A stretch of DNA of 64,000 nt from Gammaproteobacteria bacterium (GTDB taxonomy: Bacteria > Pseudomonadota > Gammaproteobacteria > UBA1113): the NCBI GenBank assembly GCA_021773295.1, contig JAJFKI010000081.1, forward strand, positions 1-64,000, read 5' to 3'. Each line of letters opens with the position of its first letter. Position 1 is the first letter of the stretch. The notes beneath the pieces are model-generated. The model had not been told where the DNA came from. It made no database searches and was given only the letters and a program-made list of their open reading frames with translations. Both the position numbers and the translations under genes were made by a program. Below, in pieces: positions 25,581 to 35,166 of the stretch.

Positions 25581-26675
25581 TTATTGTTCCCAGCGTTTTT
25601 TCTCTAGGATACGAACTTTTTCACCTTCGTCTAAATTGTGCACCCCCGCAGTAACGATGACATCACCCTTATTCACACCTTTGGTAATCCTTACATGTGC
25701 TGTGGACAAACGGGTAATTGTTACAGGGATTTTGCTGACTGTCATCGTGCCTTGGTTGAGTAACCATACAAAGGCTTGATTTTTCTCATCCGCAAACACG
25801 GCCGTCGATGGTACTTCATAGAAACCTTCTTTACCACTTTCATAATCGGGCAATTTTAGTGTGACTGTTGCCGTCATTCCAGGCAGTACTGTGATAATGG
25901 TTGGTGTCGGTAGCGATACAACGACTCGATAAGTTTGTGTTTCATCATCAGCTCTTGACTCGAATTTTTTAATCTTGGCCTCATAGGTATTTTTTGGCGC
26001 TGAATCAAAAGTAACCGTGGCACTACGATTTTTCTCTTCCCTCGCATGAATCACCACATTCTCAGGAACATTAAAGGTAACATCAATGGTGTCATAGTCA
26101 TGGATATTAACAATGGCTTCCTTCGCTTTGACATTTTCATAATTTTCAGCGAAACGCCTGGAGATTAAGCCATTAAAGGGAGCGACGATAGTGGTATCTT
26201 TTAAATCATTTTGTGCCTTGCTGTAATTGGCTTTTGCCACATGGTATTCCGATTTTTTCTTATCATGATCTGAGCGAGAAATATAATTTTTTTCCACCAA
26301 TTGTGAGGCTCGCAGAAAATCCGCTTTCGTATGTTCATAACGCGCTTTCGCCTCATTGACTGCATCAATGTATTTACGTTGATCTAAACGCGCAATCAGT
26401 TGCCCCTTCTCAACTCTGTCACCCTCTTGCACATTCATTACATTGATAATGCCAGGTACTTGAAACGCTAAATCCGCTTGATTAGACGCAACGACTTTTC
26501 CAGGAAATTGCCGCATGATTTCATTTTGCGCCGCGCCAATGGCCATGGTTTTTACGGGTCTTATGATTTTTTCTTGTGATTCTTCACTACAAGCGCTGAG
26601 CATTCCCATCACTATAAATACAAGGCCAATCACTATGAATGGTATCAATAGGCAACCTTTTTGTTTATCTTTCAT
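25581..26675 (-). CDS. RND efflux periplasmic adaptor lipoprotein
   Basis: Membrane fusion protein linking the RND permease to an outer membrane channel; about 364 residues. A lipoprotein signal has lipobox LSAC (Cys near residue 28). A lipoyl half (VVASNQADLAFQVPGIINVMNVQEGDRVEKGQLIARLD), an alpha-hairpin (about 95-150), a second lipoyl half (DTTIVAPFNGLISRRF) and beta-barrel/MP domains follow in the usual order. I chose ATG 26675, with AAGGA 8 bases upstream; a TTG at 26711 is also in frame. It overlaps the ion channel stop by 11 bases. Confidence 0.9.
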   Translation of the reverse strand: MKDKQKGCLLIPFIVIGLVFIVMGMLSACSEESQEKIIRPVKTMAIGAAQNEIMRQFPGKVVASNQADLAFQVPGIINVMNVQEGDRVEKGQLIARLDQRKYIDAVNEAKARYEHTKADFLRASQLVEKNYISRSDHDKKKSEYHVAKANYSKAQNDLKDTTIVAPFNGLISRRFAENYENVKAKEAIVNIHDYDTIDVTFNVPENVVIHAREEKNRSATVTFDSAPKNTYEAKIKKFESRADDETQTYRVVVSLPTPTIITVLPGMTATVTLKLPDYESGKEGFYEVPSTAVFADEKNQAFVWLLNQGTMTVSKIPVTITRLSTAHVRITKGVNKGDVIVTAGVHNLDEGEKVRILEKKRWEQ

Positions 26676-27372
26676 CTTTTTTTCCTTCGACTTGCATGGT
26701 TCTATGCGCAATATTCAAGCCCACTAAACGCGCTATCCATACGGTTAAATATATTTGGCCAATGACGCTTTCTAACCAAGCGGTGGTTTTTGCTAAGTAA
26801 CTCACCGGCGTTATATCTCCATAGCCTAAGGTAGACATGGTGACATAACTGTAATAAATAAAATTTTGTAGCCTGATGTCAGCGTTATAGCCTGTCAAAT
26901 GCTCTGGTAAGTGAAACGCAGCGGGATTTAAATCGTACATTAGCATATACCAAAAAGAATAGGTTAAACCGATGAGCAAATAACTACAGATTGCGCCATA
27001 CAAGGTGCTGGAAGTAATGATTTTGTCACGCATCACCGAGGAAAGAGTTAAGTATGATACAGTGATAAAGAAGATGATTGTCACACCGTATTCAAACATA
27101 ATGAAGCTTGAGCCAGGTTTTGCGTGAAACACGATACTGTAGTAATTACTTAATAGCACAGCTACAGCAAGAACTGAGCCTGTAAGTAATAATAAAAAGT
27201 TGTGCTCAATGATGTAAACGCTAAACACTAAGACGATGGAAAACACAATGCCGAAGATAAAAAGCTTTTGGTTGAAATCTGCAATCACTGCGCTAGTAAT
27301 GAAAAATAGAACTAAAGATAACAGCAAAAAGAAATAGCGGTTGCGTTGCAAAATGCGATTGAAGGTGATCAT
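26665..27372 (-). CDS. Ion channel family protein (two-TM pore, K+ channel-like)
   Basis: 235 residues with about six hydrophobic segments. The C-terminal pore region has YYSYVTMSTLGYGDITPVS: a pore helix followed by LGYGD, the K+-type selectivity filter, then a final helix. The N-terminal five segments resemble a compact sensor-less membrane domain. No RCK/TrkA regulatory domain is present. The 3' end overlaps the RND adaptor gene by 11 bases, so the channel and pump are co-transcribed. Start ATG 27372. Confidence 0.8.
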   Translation of the reverse strand: MITFNRILQRNRYFFLLLSLVLFFITSAVIADFNQKLFIFGIVFSIVLVFSVYIIEHNFLLLLTGSVLAVAVLLSNYYSIVFHAKPGSSFIMFEYGVTIIFFITVSYLTLSSVMRDKIITSSTLYGAICSYLLIGLTYSFWYMLMYDLNPAAFHLPEHLTGYNADIRLQNFIYYSYVTMSTLGYGDITPVSYLAKTTAWLESVIGQIYLTVWIARLVGLNIAHRTMQVEGKKDER

Positions 27373-27459
27373 TGATTTCCTTATCGGTGCCTTTGGGCGT
27401 TTCTACCCAGGAAATGTACCAATTTTTGCGAGTAGCGGCAAGTATATAGCACGCATTAA

Positions 27460-27488
27460 AAAAGGGTGATTGAAACAATCACCCTTTT
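27460..27488 (-). terminator. Strong intrinsic terminator of the RsmY/Z-like RNA
   Basis: AAAAGGGTGATTG (27460-27472) pairs exactly with CAATCACCCTTTT (27476-27488) across a 3-base loop. Leftward reading ends in a run of six T. The site directly follows the AAGGA-rich stretch, as expected for the end of that RNA. Confidence 0.88.
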
Positions 27489-27628
27489 ACTAAGCTTGCC
27501 CTGGGCATCCTTACCCGATTTTTTCCTTGAATTGACGATCCTTGTCAATCCCATTCCTTGGACAACTTCCCACGCATTTTTCCTTAAATGCACGATATCA
27601 AGAGTAGTTAACTATGGCGCCTTTGACA
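27460..27628 (-). ncRNA. RsmY/RsmZ-like CsrA-binding small RNA
   Basis: Read leftward, this stretch has five AAGGA motifs (plus-strand TCCTT at 27581-27585, 27555-27559, 27539-27543, 27524-27528 and 27508-27512). Three are in hairpin loops: GCATTT-AAGGAA-AAATGC, ATTGAC-AAGGATC-GTCAAT and GGGT-AAGGAT-GCCC. It ends at a strong intrinsic terminator (27460-27488). A TATAAT -10 element is at 27635-27640, so the RNA is about 165-170 nt. A LetA-like box (27668-27681) lies upstream. RNAs of this design sequester CsrA/RsmA and switch Legionellales between replication and transmission. The 5' end is inferred. Confidence 0.82.
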
Positions 27629-27634
27629 AGTGCA

Positions 27635-27640
27635 ATTATA
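27635..27640 (-). promoter_or_regulatory. -10 element of the RsmY/Z-like RNA
   Basis: TATAAT on the minus strand, 7 bases before the inferred start at about 27628. No good -35 element at 17 bases is seen, which suits an activator-dependent promoter. Confidence 0.55.
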
Positions 27641-27667
27641 GGAATGTTCTATGCTCAAAATAATAAT

Positions 27668-27681
27668 TCAGAAATAACTCA
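27668..27681. promoter_or_regulatory. LetA/GacA-type response regulator box
   Basis: TCAGAAATAACTCA matches 10 of 12 fixed positions of the Legionella LetA consensus TNAGAAATTTCTNA. It is centred about 46 bases upstream of the inferred RNA start, where a response regulator dimer would activate an RsmY/Z gene. Confidence 0.6.
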
Positions 27682-27739
27682 AATTAAAAAACCCTTTAAA
27701 TTCAATGGTTTTCAGTTTAGATCACAAGGAGTTTTGATC

Positions 27740-27811
27740 ATGTCTCAGATCTGTGTAAGACATCTCTTAGGCAAAGTTGATGGTAGATCTCACAGCAAGT
27801 TAGGTGAATAA
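27740..27811 (+). CDS. Possible 23-residue peptide
   Basis: An ATG with AAGGAG 8 bases upstream opens a 23-codon frame starting MSQICVRHLL and ending KLGE. It lies in the otherwise gene-free 27641-27848, upstream of and divergent from the small RNA. The start loosely recalls ribosomal protein L28 (MSxVC...GK...SH), but it stops after 23 codons. It may be a chance frame, a leader peptide or a fragment. Confidence 0.25.
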   Translation: MSQICVRHLLGKVDGRSHSKLGE

Positions 27812-27848
27812 TTCCCGAAGTGATCGTTGCTTGTACCGCCATGCGACG

Positions 27849-28622
27849 TTATTTGATCATAGTAGCTATCTCTACGAAATTTGCAACTGTTAATTGTTGC
27901 GCTCTTAGCTGTGGATCCAGTCCACATTGAGTTATTTGTTGATCATTTACACGATCTTTTAAACTATTGCGAATGGTTTTGCGTCGTTGATTAAAGGCTC
28001 TAGTCACAACATCTGCTAATAACTTGGGATCACAAGGTGGATATATTGGGGTTTGGTGGGGTGTCAAGCGTACGATAGCCGAGTCCACTTTTGGTTGAGG
28101 ATAAAAAGCCGTTGGCGGTACCAATAATAAATTCTCTACTCGACATAAATATTGCACCATAACACTCAAGCGACCATATTCGGGTGTATTGACGCTTGCG
28201 GCCATCCGTTGCACCACTTCTTTTTGCAACATGAAGTGCATGTCTTTGATGTAGGGCACTTGTTGCAGTAAATGAAAAATAAGCGGCGTTGAAATATTGT
28301 AGGGAAGATTACCAACAATGCGTAAAGCTTGCTCGGAAGATGTTACATAATCTTGCAACGAACATTTCAGTGCATCTTGTAAGTGCACGTTAAGATTTGC
28401 CGGCGCTTGCTGTGACAGTGCCTGATATAAATCCCTATCAATTTCTAAGGCATCTAAGCTCGCCACCAGTGGCGCAATTTCAAAGGTTAACGCGCCTTGG
28501 CCTGGCCCTATTTCTAAGACATTGTCCGTTGCTTGCAAATGCAGGCTATTCACAATATTGTGGATAATGTTCTTGTCCTGCAAAAAATTTTGCCCGAACC
28601 GTTTTCTTGCTTGGTGTTTCAT
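27849..28622 (-). CDS. rsmA: 16S rRNA dimethyladenosine transferase RsmA (KsgA)
   Basis: 257-residue SAM-dependent enzyme that dimethylates A1518 and A1519 of 16S rRNA late in 30S assembly. GQNFLQDKNII, the SAM motif VLEIGPGQGALT, and the catalytic IVGNLPYNIST are intact, and the C-terminal helix bundle is complete. In most gammaproteobacteria it follows pdxA directly; here about 6.7 kb separates them. It now lies 39 bases downstream of the 1635-residue protein gene and could share its transcript. Confidence 0.96.
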   Translation of the reverse strand: MKHQARKRFGQNFLQDKNIIHNIVNSLHLQATDNVLEIGPGQGALTFEIAPLVASLDALEIDRDLYQALSQQAPANLNVHLQDALKCSLQDYVTSSEQALRIVGNLPYNISTPLIFHLLQQVPYIKDMHFMLQKEVVQRMAASVNTPEYGRLSVMVQYLCRVENLLLVPPTAFYPQPKVDSAIVRLTPHQTPIYPPCDPKLLADVVTRAFNQRRKTIRNSLKDRVNDQQITQCGLDPQLRAQQLTVANFVEIATMIK

Positions 28623-28661
28623 TAGGGCATTATCGTGAAAATTAGGATTAAACTCAATTGA

Positions 28662-31600
28662 TTATTGTAGCTTTACAGTAAGCTCATCTTGTGACGTTTG
28701 ATAAAGCCTATAGTTGTCACGGTAAGCATTTATATAACCGGCCAGCATTACCACAAACGGCCGAGTATACAGATCTGCACGGTCGCTAATAAACCTTTGC
28801 AACAAGGTATTGGCCTCACAAAGGTATAACGTTGCACGCTCATGACTTAATTGCACGTGTGCTGAAAACATTCGGGCAGCAAAATACGCCTTCGTCAAGG
28901 TCAAAACTTCTTTTAAGGCTTGATTCTTTTTTTCTTCTTCAGCACGTTTATGGTACAGATCATAATCTCGCTTCACATCTGCTAACAAACGTGGATGAGC
29001 AAGTGCTTCTGGAAAAATGCCAATAGATACGGCCACTTCAGGATTAAGTGGGAATAAAAAACGTGCATGCTTCACTAATTCAACACAACATCGCTGAAAC
29101 ACATAATCAGTATCGCTGGTGGAGCGCGCTGTTGTATTACTATATTCAAGAAAAAATGTCGGTGGAAGTGGCGGCACAGCTGACGCTTGGAAAAACATTG
29201 GCGTATGCACAGGTGCAGCAGGGTAAGCAGGACTCACTGCAGCAGAGGGCATGTGCGAATTCGGGGATACCCCTAAAACACCATGATAAGCTGCTTCTTG
29301 ATGTTTAACTACAGGCCCATACGACGAGCTCGATGACAAAATACCTGCAGAATGTAACGATGGATCTGAACTACCACTTGCGCTCTGCTGGCTAGCTACT
29401 GCACGTATAGCCTCACTAGAGTTTGAGGCCCAAGCCACTGGGCTTGTATCAGAACTAGCAGAACTACTACTCGAACCCTCACTGTCAATTGCCAATATTG
29501 CAGGCAATTCACAGTCTGCATCATCAACAACCGTGTTTTGTTGAGTTGGTTCCTCTTTTGGCTCTGTGACACATTCGCTACTGCTGGCGGCTGCCTTTGT
29601 CTGTAGTTTTGGCGTCAAAGCAGGGACTTTCTCGAGTGTACCCAACTCCTTGATCACTGCTTTCTTATTAATTATTAAAAAAGCTGATTTTTTCGCCTCT
29701 TCCTCTATTTGTCGCAATTTGCAATCTTGCTCTCGTTGTTTTTCTCTGAGTAATTGCTTTTGCTGACGCTGTAATTCTTGCTTTGCTTGTTGCTGATCTT
29801 TTTCCTCCTTTGCAGCGATTTCTTGTGCTTTTGGCAAGACTTTCTTTTGACGTTTATTTTTTTTGGTGATACGTTTTTTATTATTACGTGATTTTTGTTT
29901 GTTAAAAGTGGCTTTTTCTTTTTTTATTTTTTGGTACCTATCGCCCTCTTTCATAAACTTATTTACACGCTCAGCAACATTAAGCGTTGAGTAATCTTGC
30001 AATACTGGCAACTTATTCACGTTGTCTTTTATCTTCTGAAAAACTTGCTTTAATTCGTCATCATAACGCGCAAGAGGTATTTTAAAAAGCTTATCAAAAA
30101 CAATACGTGTTAAATGAGTCATAAAGACATCAACATTTAACGCAGCTTTAAGCGGCTCAGGTTTTTTCAGCACAGCATCGCACAGCTCTAAAATCTCCAC
30201 CAGTTTTTCGCTTAAATGTTCAAACCGGTAATGTTGTAAATAGAAGTCAAATTGTTTGTTAAGAATGCTTAGCCTAAAAAGATCTGCATAGTAGGATAGA
30301 ACCGTGCTGTGCATCTTTTCTTGTGCTTTATCAACATCGGACCGCAGCCCGATTAATGCTGAGCCAGCTTCTCTTTGTTTGTTATCAATCCGATTGAGCT
30401 CGTTATACCAGCTTGATAATTGCACCATAACGTTAATGCCATCACTAACATTAAATGTGACTAAGAACAATGTATTTAATTCAAAGCCTGCAATAGGCTC
30501 TAAGCTAATACCTTCAAAACAATTTGTAAATTGATTAATGTAGAATATTTGTAGCGAGGTTTCATTTTTAACAAGCAGCTCTAATAAGGTTTTTAAAAAT
30601 CGTTTTGACTTGGCCGCTTCTTCTGGAAAAAAGTATAGACGCTTACTGTATGCCTGTTTAAATGTGGCATAAATATTTTTGCTAATAAGGCTAAAGACTT
30701 GTGTTTCATTTTTATCTGTCATTGATGTTTTCAATAAGTTTTGTACGATGCTAAGTAGCAAAAGCATTTGCAAATTAATGTAAGAATTATTGATGATGGT
30801 CTCTTTGGGCGTCATAACGCTTAAGGCTAACAAATTTCTTACCAAATCAATCAGTGCCGTTTGGCGATACAGTTTTATAAAACCAGCCCAGGCGGGCGCT
30901 CCCTCACTCTGTATTTTTCCGATGCTTTCAACACACTTCTTTCGTTGTGTATTTGTCTTGGTTTTAGAATAACGGGTAGTCGAACTTGCAGCAAAAGATG
31001 CATTGCTATCAGACTTGCCTTGCATTCCCCGTTTATATTCTTCTCTTACTAATTGGAAGCACTCTAACGCTTTTGCCACGTCAGATTCAGCTTTAGAACT
31101 AATTTCATTGAATAATGATTCGGCTATCTGTTGTTGTGGCTCAGTTAAACTTGCGCTTAAATTAGTTTTTACCATAAAGTAATCTAATATTCTTTTTTGC
31201 GCTACAGGGCTTACCATGGGTTTAATCAGCACCCGCCTCATCAAAGAAAAACTTAAATTAAAATAAATCGTGCTAATTGCTGTCGTAGGAAATTGAGCAC
31301 AATGTAGTTGAACGCTGATGGTTAAACAAACTTTTAAGTACTCTTCTAGCATATGTGTTTGTTCATCATTAAATGAATCAAGGCTTGAAAAATAATGATG
31401 CATGCTAACCAAAAAATCCACGTGATCTAGGGCTGGCTGGTGGTACTCCCAGGTTCTACCTTTCATCAATGCTTCTAAGGGGAAATTTTCTTTTGCTATG
31501 AAATTGTCATACGTTAGCTTCGCACGTCGTTCTATATTTTCGCCCTTACCCCTTATTTTAGTTATCTCTGATGGAATGCTTTCAGTGTTGTTTTTAGACA

Positions 31601-33569
31601 AGTTTTGTTGGATTTGCACTTGCAAACGGGTAGCTAAAGTCCAGACATACGTTCCCTTAAAGTTATAGGATTCCAGCAACGCTTTAAGCGTCTTAAGTGC
31701 TGCTAATAATGATAATTTTACCTCATTAAATTCATCCATGTAGTAACTAACACCGATAAAGATAAACAAGCTTAACATGTTTTTTTCTAGCTCACTCGCC
31801 ACAATCGTGCTTGTGAAGGATTTTATTTGCAGGGCAAGAATGATTTTAGGCCATTTATTTTTTATGTAGGCTAAAAACTCATTGCTACGTTGCCAATTTG
31901 AGCGTTCCTTGTTAGATCCATATAACTTAAATGCTCCATTAACGATGAGCGCAGTCATTAAGCGTAGTTGCAAAATCAACATGGACCGTGGCGCTAAAAG
32001 CCTTTGCAAAAATTCCGGCATATGGGCTTTAATTTTTTCAAAGAGTGCACGGCCTTGAGCATTTTCAGGTTCCATATAAAAGTCAAAGTATTGATTCATA
32101 TTGTTAACAATCAAAAATAACTGCCGAAAATTGTTATACGGAATATCATCATACAGATTTGATAGTGCTTGCTCTAACGGCAATGGCAATTTAATCTTAT
32201 TATCCGCTAAGCTTAAACTGATTACTGGCCTCACATCGACTGCGGCAGAGGAAGAAGATGCCAAGGAGGATAGCGTAACGCAGTGTGACATGTGTTGAAT
32301 GGAGCTGTTTAATTTAATAAGAACAGATAAGTCTCCAGAACTTACACAACAAGTACACAATAAGTCAATGAATTGTTTAACCCTGGCGTTGAACTTTTTC
32401 ACCTGCTCATTTTTTTGCTGGAACTGACTGTTATGCTGACTATACACCAGAATTGTAATAGCGTGTCGCTCAACAATAGCTATCATTTCATTCCGATTAA
32501 GCATTAGCCTAACTTTATACAGTAAAAATAAATTAGTAAGTTCTAATAATTTAAACGAGACGCTATCCACTAACTTACAAAACCCTGAATGTTTTAAATC
32601 CAAGAGAACTGCCGCGGCATGATGACAAGCACTATTCATCACTGATAATTCAGCTGGAGTCACCGTTCTTGACATATCACCTTGATAAATTTTCACAATT
32701 TTTTCAAAGTAGCGCTCAGATTCTACTAATTTTTCTGCAATAAAATCCTCTGGCATGCATTTATCAATCACTGTAGCAGCACTCGATGCCGCCACCGTAT
32801 TAACGCCAAAGGATACCAACTTTTTCTTGAATAACTGCCCTGAGCCCGGGTCTACCCTAACACCAATCACATAAGTGATAGCACGACTCAACAGATCAGC
32901 ATAAAAGGGATAGATTTCATTAACCAACTGGCCATTCGCAGGCTTTAGTGTTTTTACCAAAGAATGCTGTTTGTTTAATTCAGACAATATAAAATTGCTC
33001 AACTTTGCCGTTGCATTATTATTCGCGGCGAACAAGTCACTCATAACTTTCAATAATGCTTGTAAACAACTCTCAATCCAGCATTCTGGATACGGGTTCT
33101 CTTGAGAACGAGTCCGCGCAATCATTTTAAAAAAGTCTTGTAAAAATTCTTTCGCTAGCACTTCAATATTGTTAATTTGTGATTTATTGGTTAGCGACTG
33201 ATAACGCGCATAATAAATAATCGCGCGCAATTGTGTAAATAATATAGTTCGGTGATAAGGCTCATCACGCTTAGCCGCTTGTTTTTCCTCTCTGATTTTT
33301 TGCCTCACTAGCGCCTTATTCTCTTTGTGGCTAAGAAGGCTAGCCAGACGGGCAAGCTCTTCCTTATGAGAAAGTGTCTCTTGAGCAGTAAACTTCTTAA
33401 GCACTTCTTTATCACGAATGCACGCGCTGGTTTGTCGAACAAAAAATTTGGGATCTGTTGTCTCATCTGCTAGGTGCAAGCAATACAATAAACTACTATC
33501 AGATTGACCGGATAATTGATGTAATTGACTTGTAATCTCAATATCGCCACTAAGTTCTTCATTACTCAT
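28662..33569 (-). CDS. Giant 1635-residue protein of unknown function, possible effector
   Basis: Not recognised. Residues about 1-1200 are almost wholly alpha-helical with no signal peptide or convincing membrane span, suggesting a helical-repeat scaffold. About 1215-1320 is a highly charged Lys/Glu/Gln coiled coil (KKRITKKNKRQKK, then QQAKQELQRQQKQLLREKQ). About 1340-1500 is low-complexity, rich in Ser, Ala and Pro (SEGSSSSSASSDTS), and a helical tail of about 130 residues follows. The Ser tracts resemble those of the 954-residue protein at 16.2 kb. The composition suits a host-directed secreted protein. It sits inside the split pdxA-rsmA operon. Start ATG 33569. Confidence 0.6.
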   Translation of the reverse strand: MSNEELSGDIEITSQLHQLSGQSDSSLLYCLHLADETTDPKFFVRQTSACIRDKEVLKKFTAQETLSHKEELARLASLLSHKENKALVRQKIREEKQAAKRDEPYHRTILFTQLRAIIYYARYQSLTNKSQINNIEVLAKEFLQDFFKMIARTRSQENPYPECWIESCLQALLKVMSDLFAANNNATAKLSNFILSELNKQHSLVKTLKPANGQLVNEIYPFYADLLSRAITYVIGVRVDPGSGQLFKKKLVSFGVNTVAASSAATVIDKCMPEDFIAEKLVESERYFEKIVKIYQGDMSRTVTPAELSVMNSACHHAAAVLLDLKHSGFCKLVDSVSFKLLELTNLFLLYKVRLMLNRNEMIAIVERHAITILVYSQHNSQFQQKNEQVKKFNARVKQFIDLLCTCCVSSGDLSVLIKLNSSIQHMSHCVTLSSLASSSSAAVDVRPVISLSLADNKIKLPLPLEQALSNLYDDIPYNNFRQLFLIVNNMNQYFDFYMEPENAQGRALFEKIKAHMPEFLQRLLAPRSMLILQLRLMTALIVNGAFKLYGSNKERSNWQRSNEFLAYIKNKWPKIILALQIKSFTSTIVASELEKNMLSLFIFIGVSYYMDEFNEVKLSLLAALKTLKALLESYNFKGTYVWTLATRLQVQIQQNLSKNNTESIPSEITKIRGKGENIERRAKLTYDNFIAKENFPLEALMKGRTWEYHQPALDHVDFLVSMHHYFSSLDSFNDEQTHMLEEYLKVCLTISVQLHCAQFPTTAISTIYFNLSFSLMRRVLIKPMVSPVAQKRILDYFMVKTNLSASLTEPQQQIAESLFNEISSKAESDVAKALECFQLVREEYKRGMQGKSDSNASFAASSTTRYSKTKTNTQRKKCVESIGKIQSEGAPAWAGFIKLYRQTALIDLVRNLLALSVMTPKETIINNSYINLQMLLLLSIVQNLLKTSMTDKNETQVFSLISKNIYATFKQAYSKRLYFFPEEAAKSKRFLKTLLELLVKNETSLQIFYINQFTNCFEGISLEPIAGFELNTLFLVTFNVSDGINVMVQLSSWYNELNRIDNKQREAGSALIGLRSDVDKAQEKMHSTVLSYYADLFRLSILNKQFDFYLQHYRFEHLSEKLVEILELCDAVLKKPEPLKAALNVDVFMTHLTRIVFDKLFKIPLARYDDELKQVFQKIKDNVNKLPVLQDYSTLNVAERVNKFMKEGDRYQKIKKEKATFNKQKSRNNKKRITKKNKRQKKVLPKAQEIAAKEEKDQQQAKQELQRQQKQLLREKQREQDCKLRQIEEEAKKSAFLIINKKAVIKELGTLEKVPALTPKLQTKAAASSSECVTEPKEEPTQQNTVVDDADCELPAILAIDSEGSSSSSASSDTSPVAWASNSSEAIRAVASQQSASGSSDPSLHSAGILSSSSSYGPVVKHQEAAYHGVLGVSPNSHMPSAAVSPAYPAAPVHTPMFFQASAVPPLPPTFFLEYSNTTARSTSDTDYVFQRCCVELVKHARFLFPLNPEVAVSIGIFPEALAHPRLLADVKRDYDLYHKRAEEEKKNQALKEVLTLTKAYFAARMFSAHVQLSHERATLYLCEANTLLQRFISDRADLYTRPFVVMLAGYINAYRDNYRLYQTSQDELTVKLQ

Positions 33570-33747
33570 AAAAAATAACCTCTATATCGGTAGATAGGGA
33601 AGCACGGCAAAAGTATGCGTTGTTATGCCGACAGCATTATCGACACATGTATAATTAATTCTCTGCCGTCGCCTCTCTGTTATCAGCGTTTAACGTTTCT
33701 GCTCTGAACATAAATTCGCCGAATAATACCATAAAAAAACCAAAGGA

Positions 33748-35007
33748 TTAACTATTAATTAGCAAAGCCAATACCCCTGCCAGTAGCAGCAATGGCACAA
33801 ACATCCCCAAGGCCCAGTGAAAGCCGCCTAAGCTATAATGCACCTCTACCACAGCGGATGCCCCCCTCCTAGAAACAAGCTCAATCATCCAGCCCAATAG
33901 CGGCTGCAGAATAGGCGCCGTGATGACTGCCAACATATTGATAAAGCCCGTCCCGGTACTCATCAAATGAGAAGGTACTAACTCCTTTACCAAAGCAAAG
34001 TTAATCACATAACTGCTCACCAACAAGCCTAACACAAACATGATAATCCCCGTCAGCACTAAGCTATGAGGCGGTATAAACACAAGATAAGCCACAATCA
34101 ATGCCGCCGCATTGGCACAATAAAATAACAACCAACGCGGATGAGCGACATAATTATAAAGAAAACCCATGATAGGACTACCCACAGCGCCACCCACGTA
34201 AATCATTGAGCTGATTAAGGTAGCGGTCACTAAAGAAATATGATCGACCAACATAAAATAGGGCAACAACCACAAACTGGCAAATACCGTGATTAAACTA
34301 AAAATAATTCCTGCATAAATGCCATTGAGCCACATGCTTGCAGAATTGAACACTTGCATGATGTGATCCATAAAGTCTTGCACTGATAAAGTGTGTGTCT
34401 GCTTAACATCTCGAATAACAAAAAAGCAGAGCACCCCAATTAGTGCCACAATCCATGAGGCTACGATCATGGTTTGTCGCCAAGGCACTTCTGAAAGTAC
34501 ATGAGCAATATACACATTACCAAACAAGGTACTTAGCATGCCGACAGTTTCAGCCAAACCCACCATCATCCCAAAACGCCGCAGTGAAAACCACTTCGCC
34601 GAAATATGAATGGATGCCACAAAGGCAAAGGAGGATCCCATCCCCATCAACACTCTGCCAGCAGCCGCATCAAAAAAACTATGACTCACCGCAAACATCC
34701 AGGCCCCGATAGCACACACAAAGGCGCCGCCAGTCAACAAGCGCCGCGGCCCAAACCTATCAATTAACACCCCCGCCGGTACTTGCAATAAGGTATAAAC
34801 GATATAAAAAGACCCAATGAGCAACCCTGCCCCAAAGGTAGTGGTATGAAAGCTCTGAATCAATTGCCCCAGCATCACCCCAGAGGACAATTGCATAAAA
34901 AACTGAAAAAATACAAAGCCAACCGCCACCCCCCACATCAACCAGGGCGAGGGCACCCTCCGCAAAAAACTATTATCACTTGAAGACAAAACTTCTAAAT
35001 CAGCCAT
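33748..35007 (-). CDS. MFS transporter
   Basis: A 419-residue inner membrane protein with twelve hydrophobic segments of the major facilitator superfamily. After helix 2, VPAGVLIDRFGPRRLLTGG is the family signature loop (G-x-x-x-D-R-x-G-x-R). The overall style is of the nitrate/sugar-phosphate/phthalate antiporter branch that is expanded in Legionella and Coxiella, often for host nutrients; the substrate is unknown. ATG 35007 is preferred because AGGTGG lies 5-6 bases upstream; a GTG at 35016 adds three residues. The gene lies in the segment inserted between pdxA and rsmA. Confidence 0.88.
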   Translation of the reverse strand: MADLEVLSSSDNSFLRRVPSPWLMWGVAVGFVFFQFFMQLSSGVMLGQLIQSFHTTTFGAGLLIGSFYIVYTLLQVPAGVLIDRFGPRRLLTGGAFVCAIGAWMFAVSHSFFDAAAGRVLMGMGSSFAFVASIHISAKWFSLRRFGMMVGLAETVGMLSTLFGNVYIAHVLSEVPWRQTMIVASWIVALIGVLCFFVIRDVKQTHTLSVQDFMDHIMQVFNSASMWLNGIYAGIIFSLITVFASLWLLPYFMLVDHISLVTATLISSMIYVGGAVGSPIMGFLYNYVAHPRWLLFYCANAAALIVAYLVFIPPHSLVLTGIIMFVLGLLVSSYVINFALVKELVPSHLMSTGTGFINMLAVITAPILQPLLGWMIELVSRRGASAVVEVHYSLGGFHWALGMFVPLLLLAGVLALLINS

Positions 35008-35100
35008 CACGTCCACCTATTAAGCACACACCACAAAGCTAAAATTTATGCCATACAATGCCGGAAGTAAACAATTTTTTATTACGCCATGCAAATCAAT

Positions 35101-35140
35101 CTGTTACACCAAAAGTTCGCGTTTAACTGCCGTTTCTAGG
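35101..35140 (+). repeat. Dispersed 40-bp repeat, copy 2
   Basis: 38 of 40 positions match 21873-21912, same orientation. It is followed 27 bases later by the hairpin repeat at 35167-35281, in the gap between the MFS gene and pdxA. Confidence 0.85.
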
Positions 35141-35166
35141 ATAATGAAAAATGATTTTATCTCAAC

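Noticed and set aside
27614-27739. Extension of the 23-codon frame upstream to 27614
   Set aside because: It would cross the promoter and LetA-like box of the small RNA; only the ATG with AAGGAG is worth noting.
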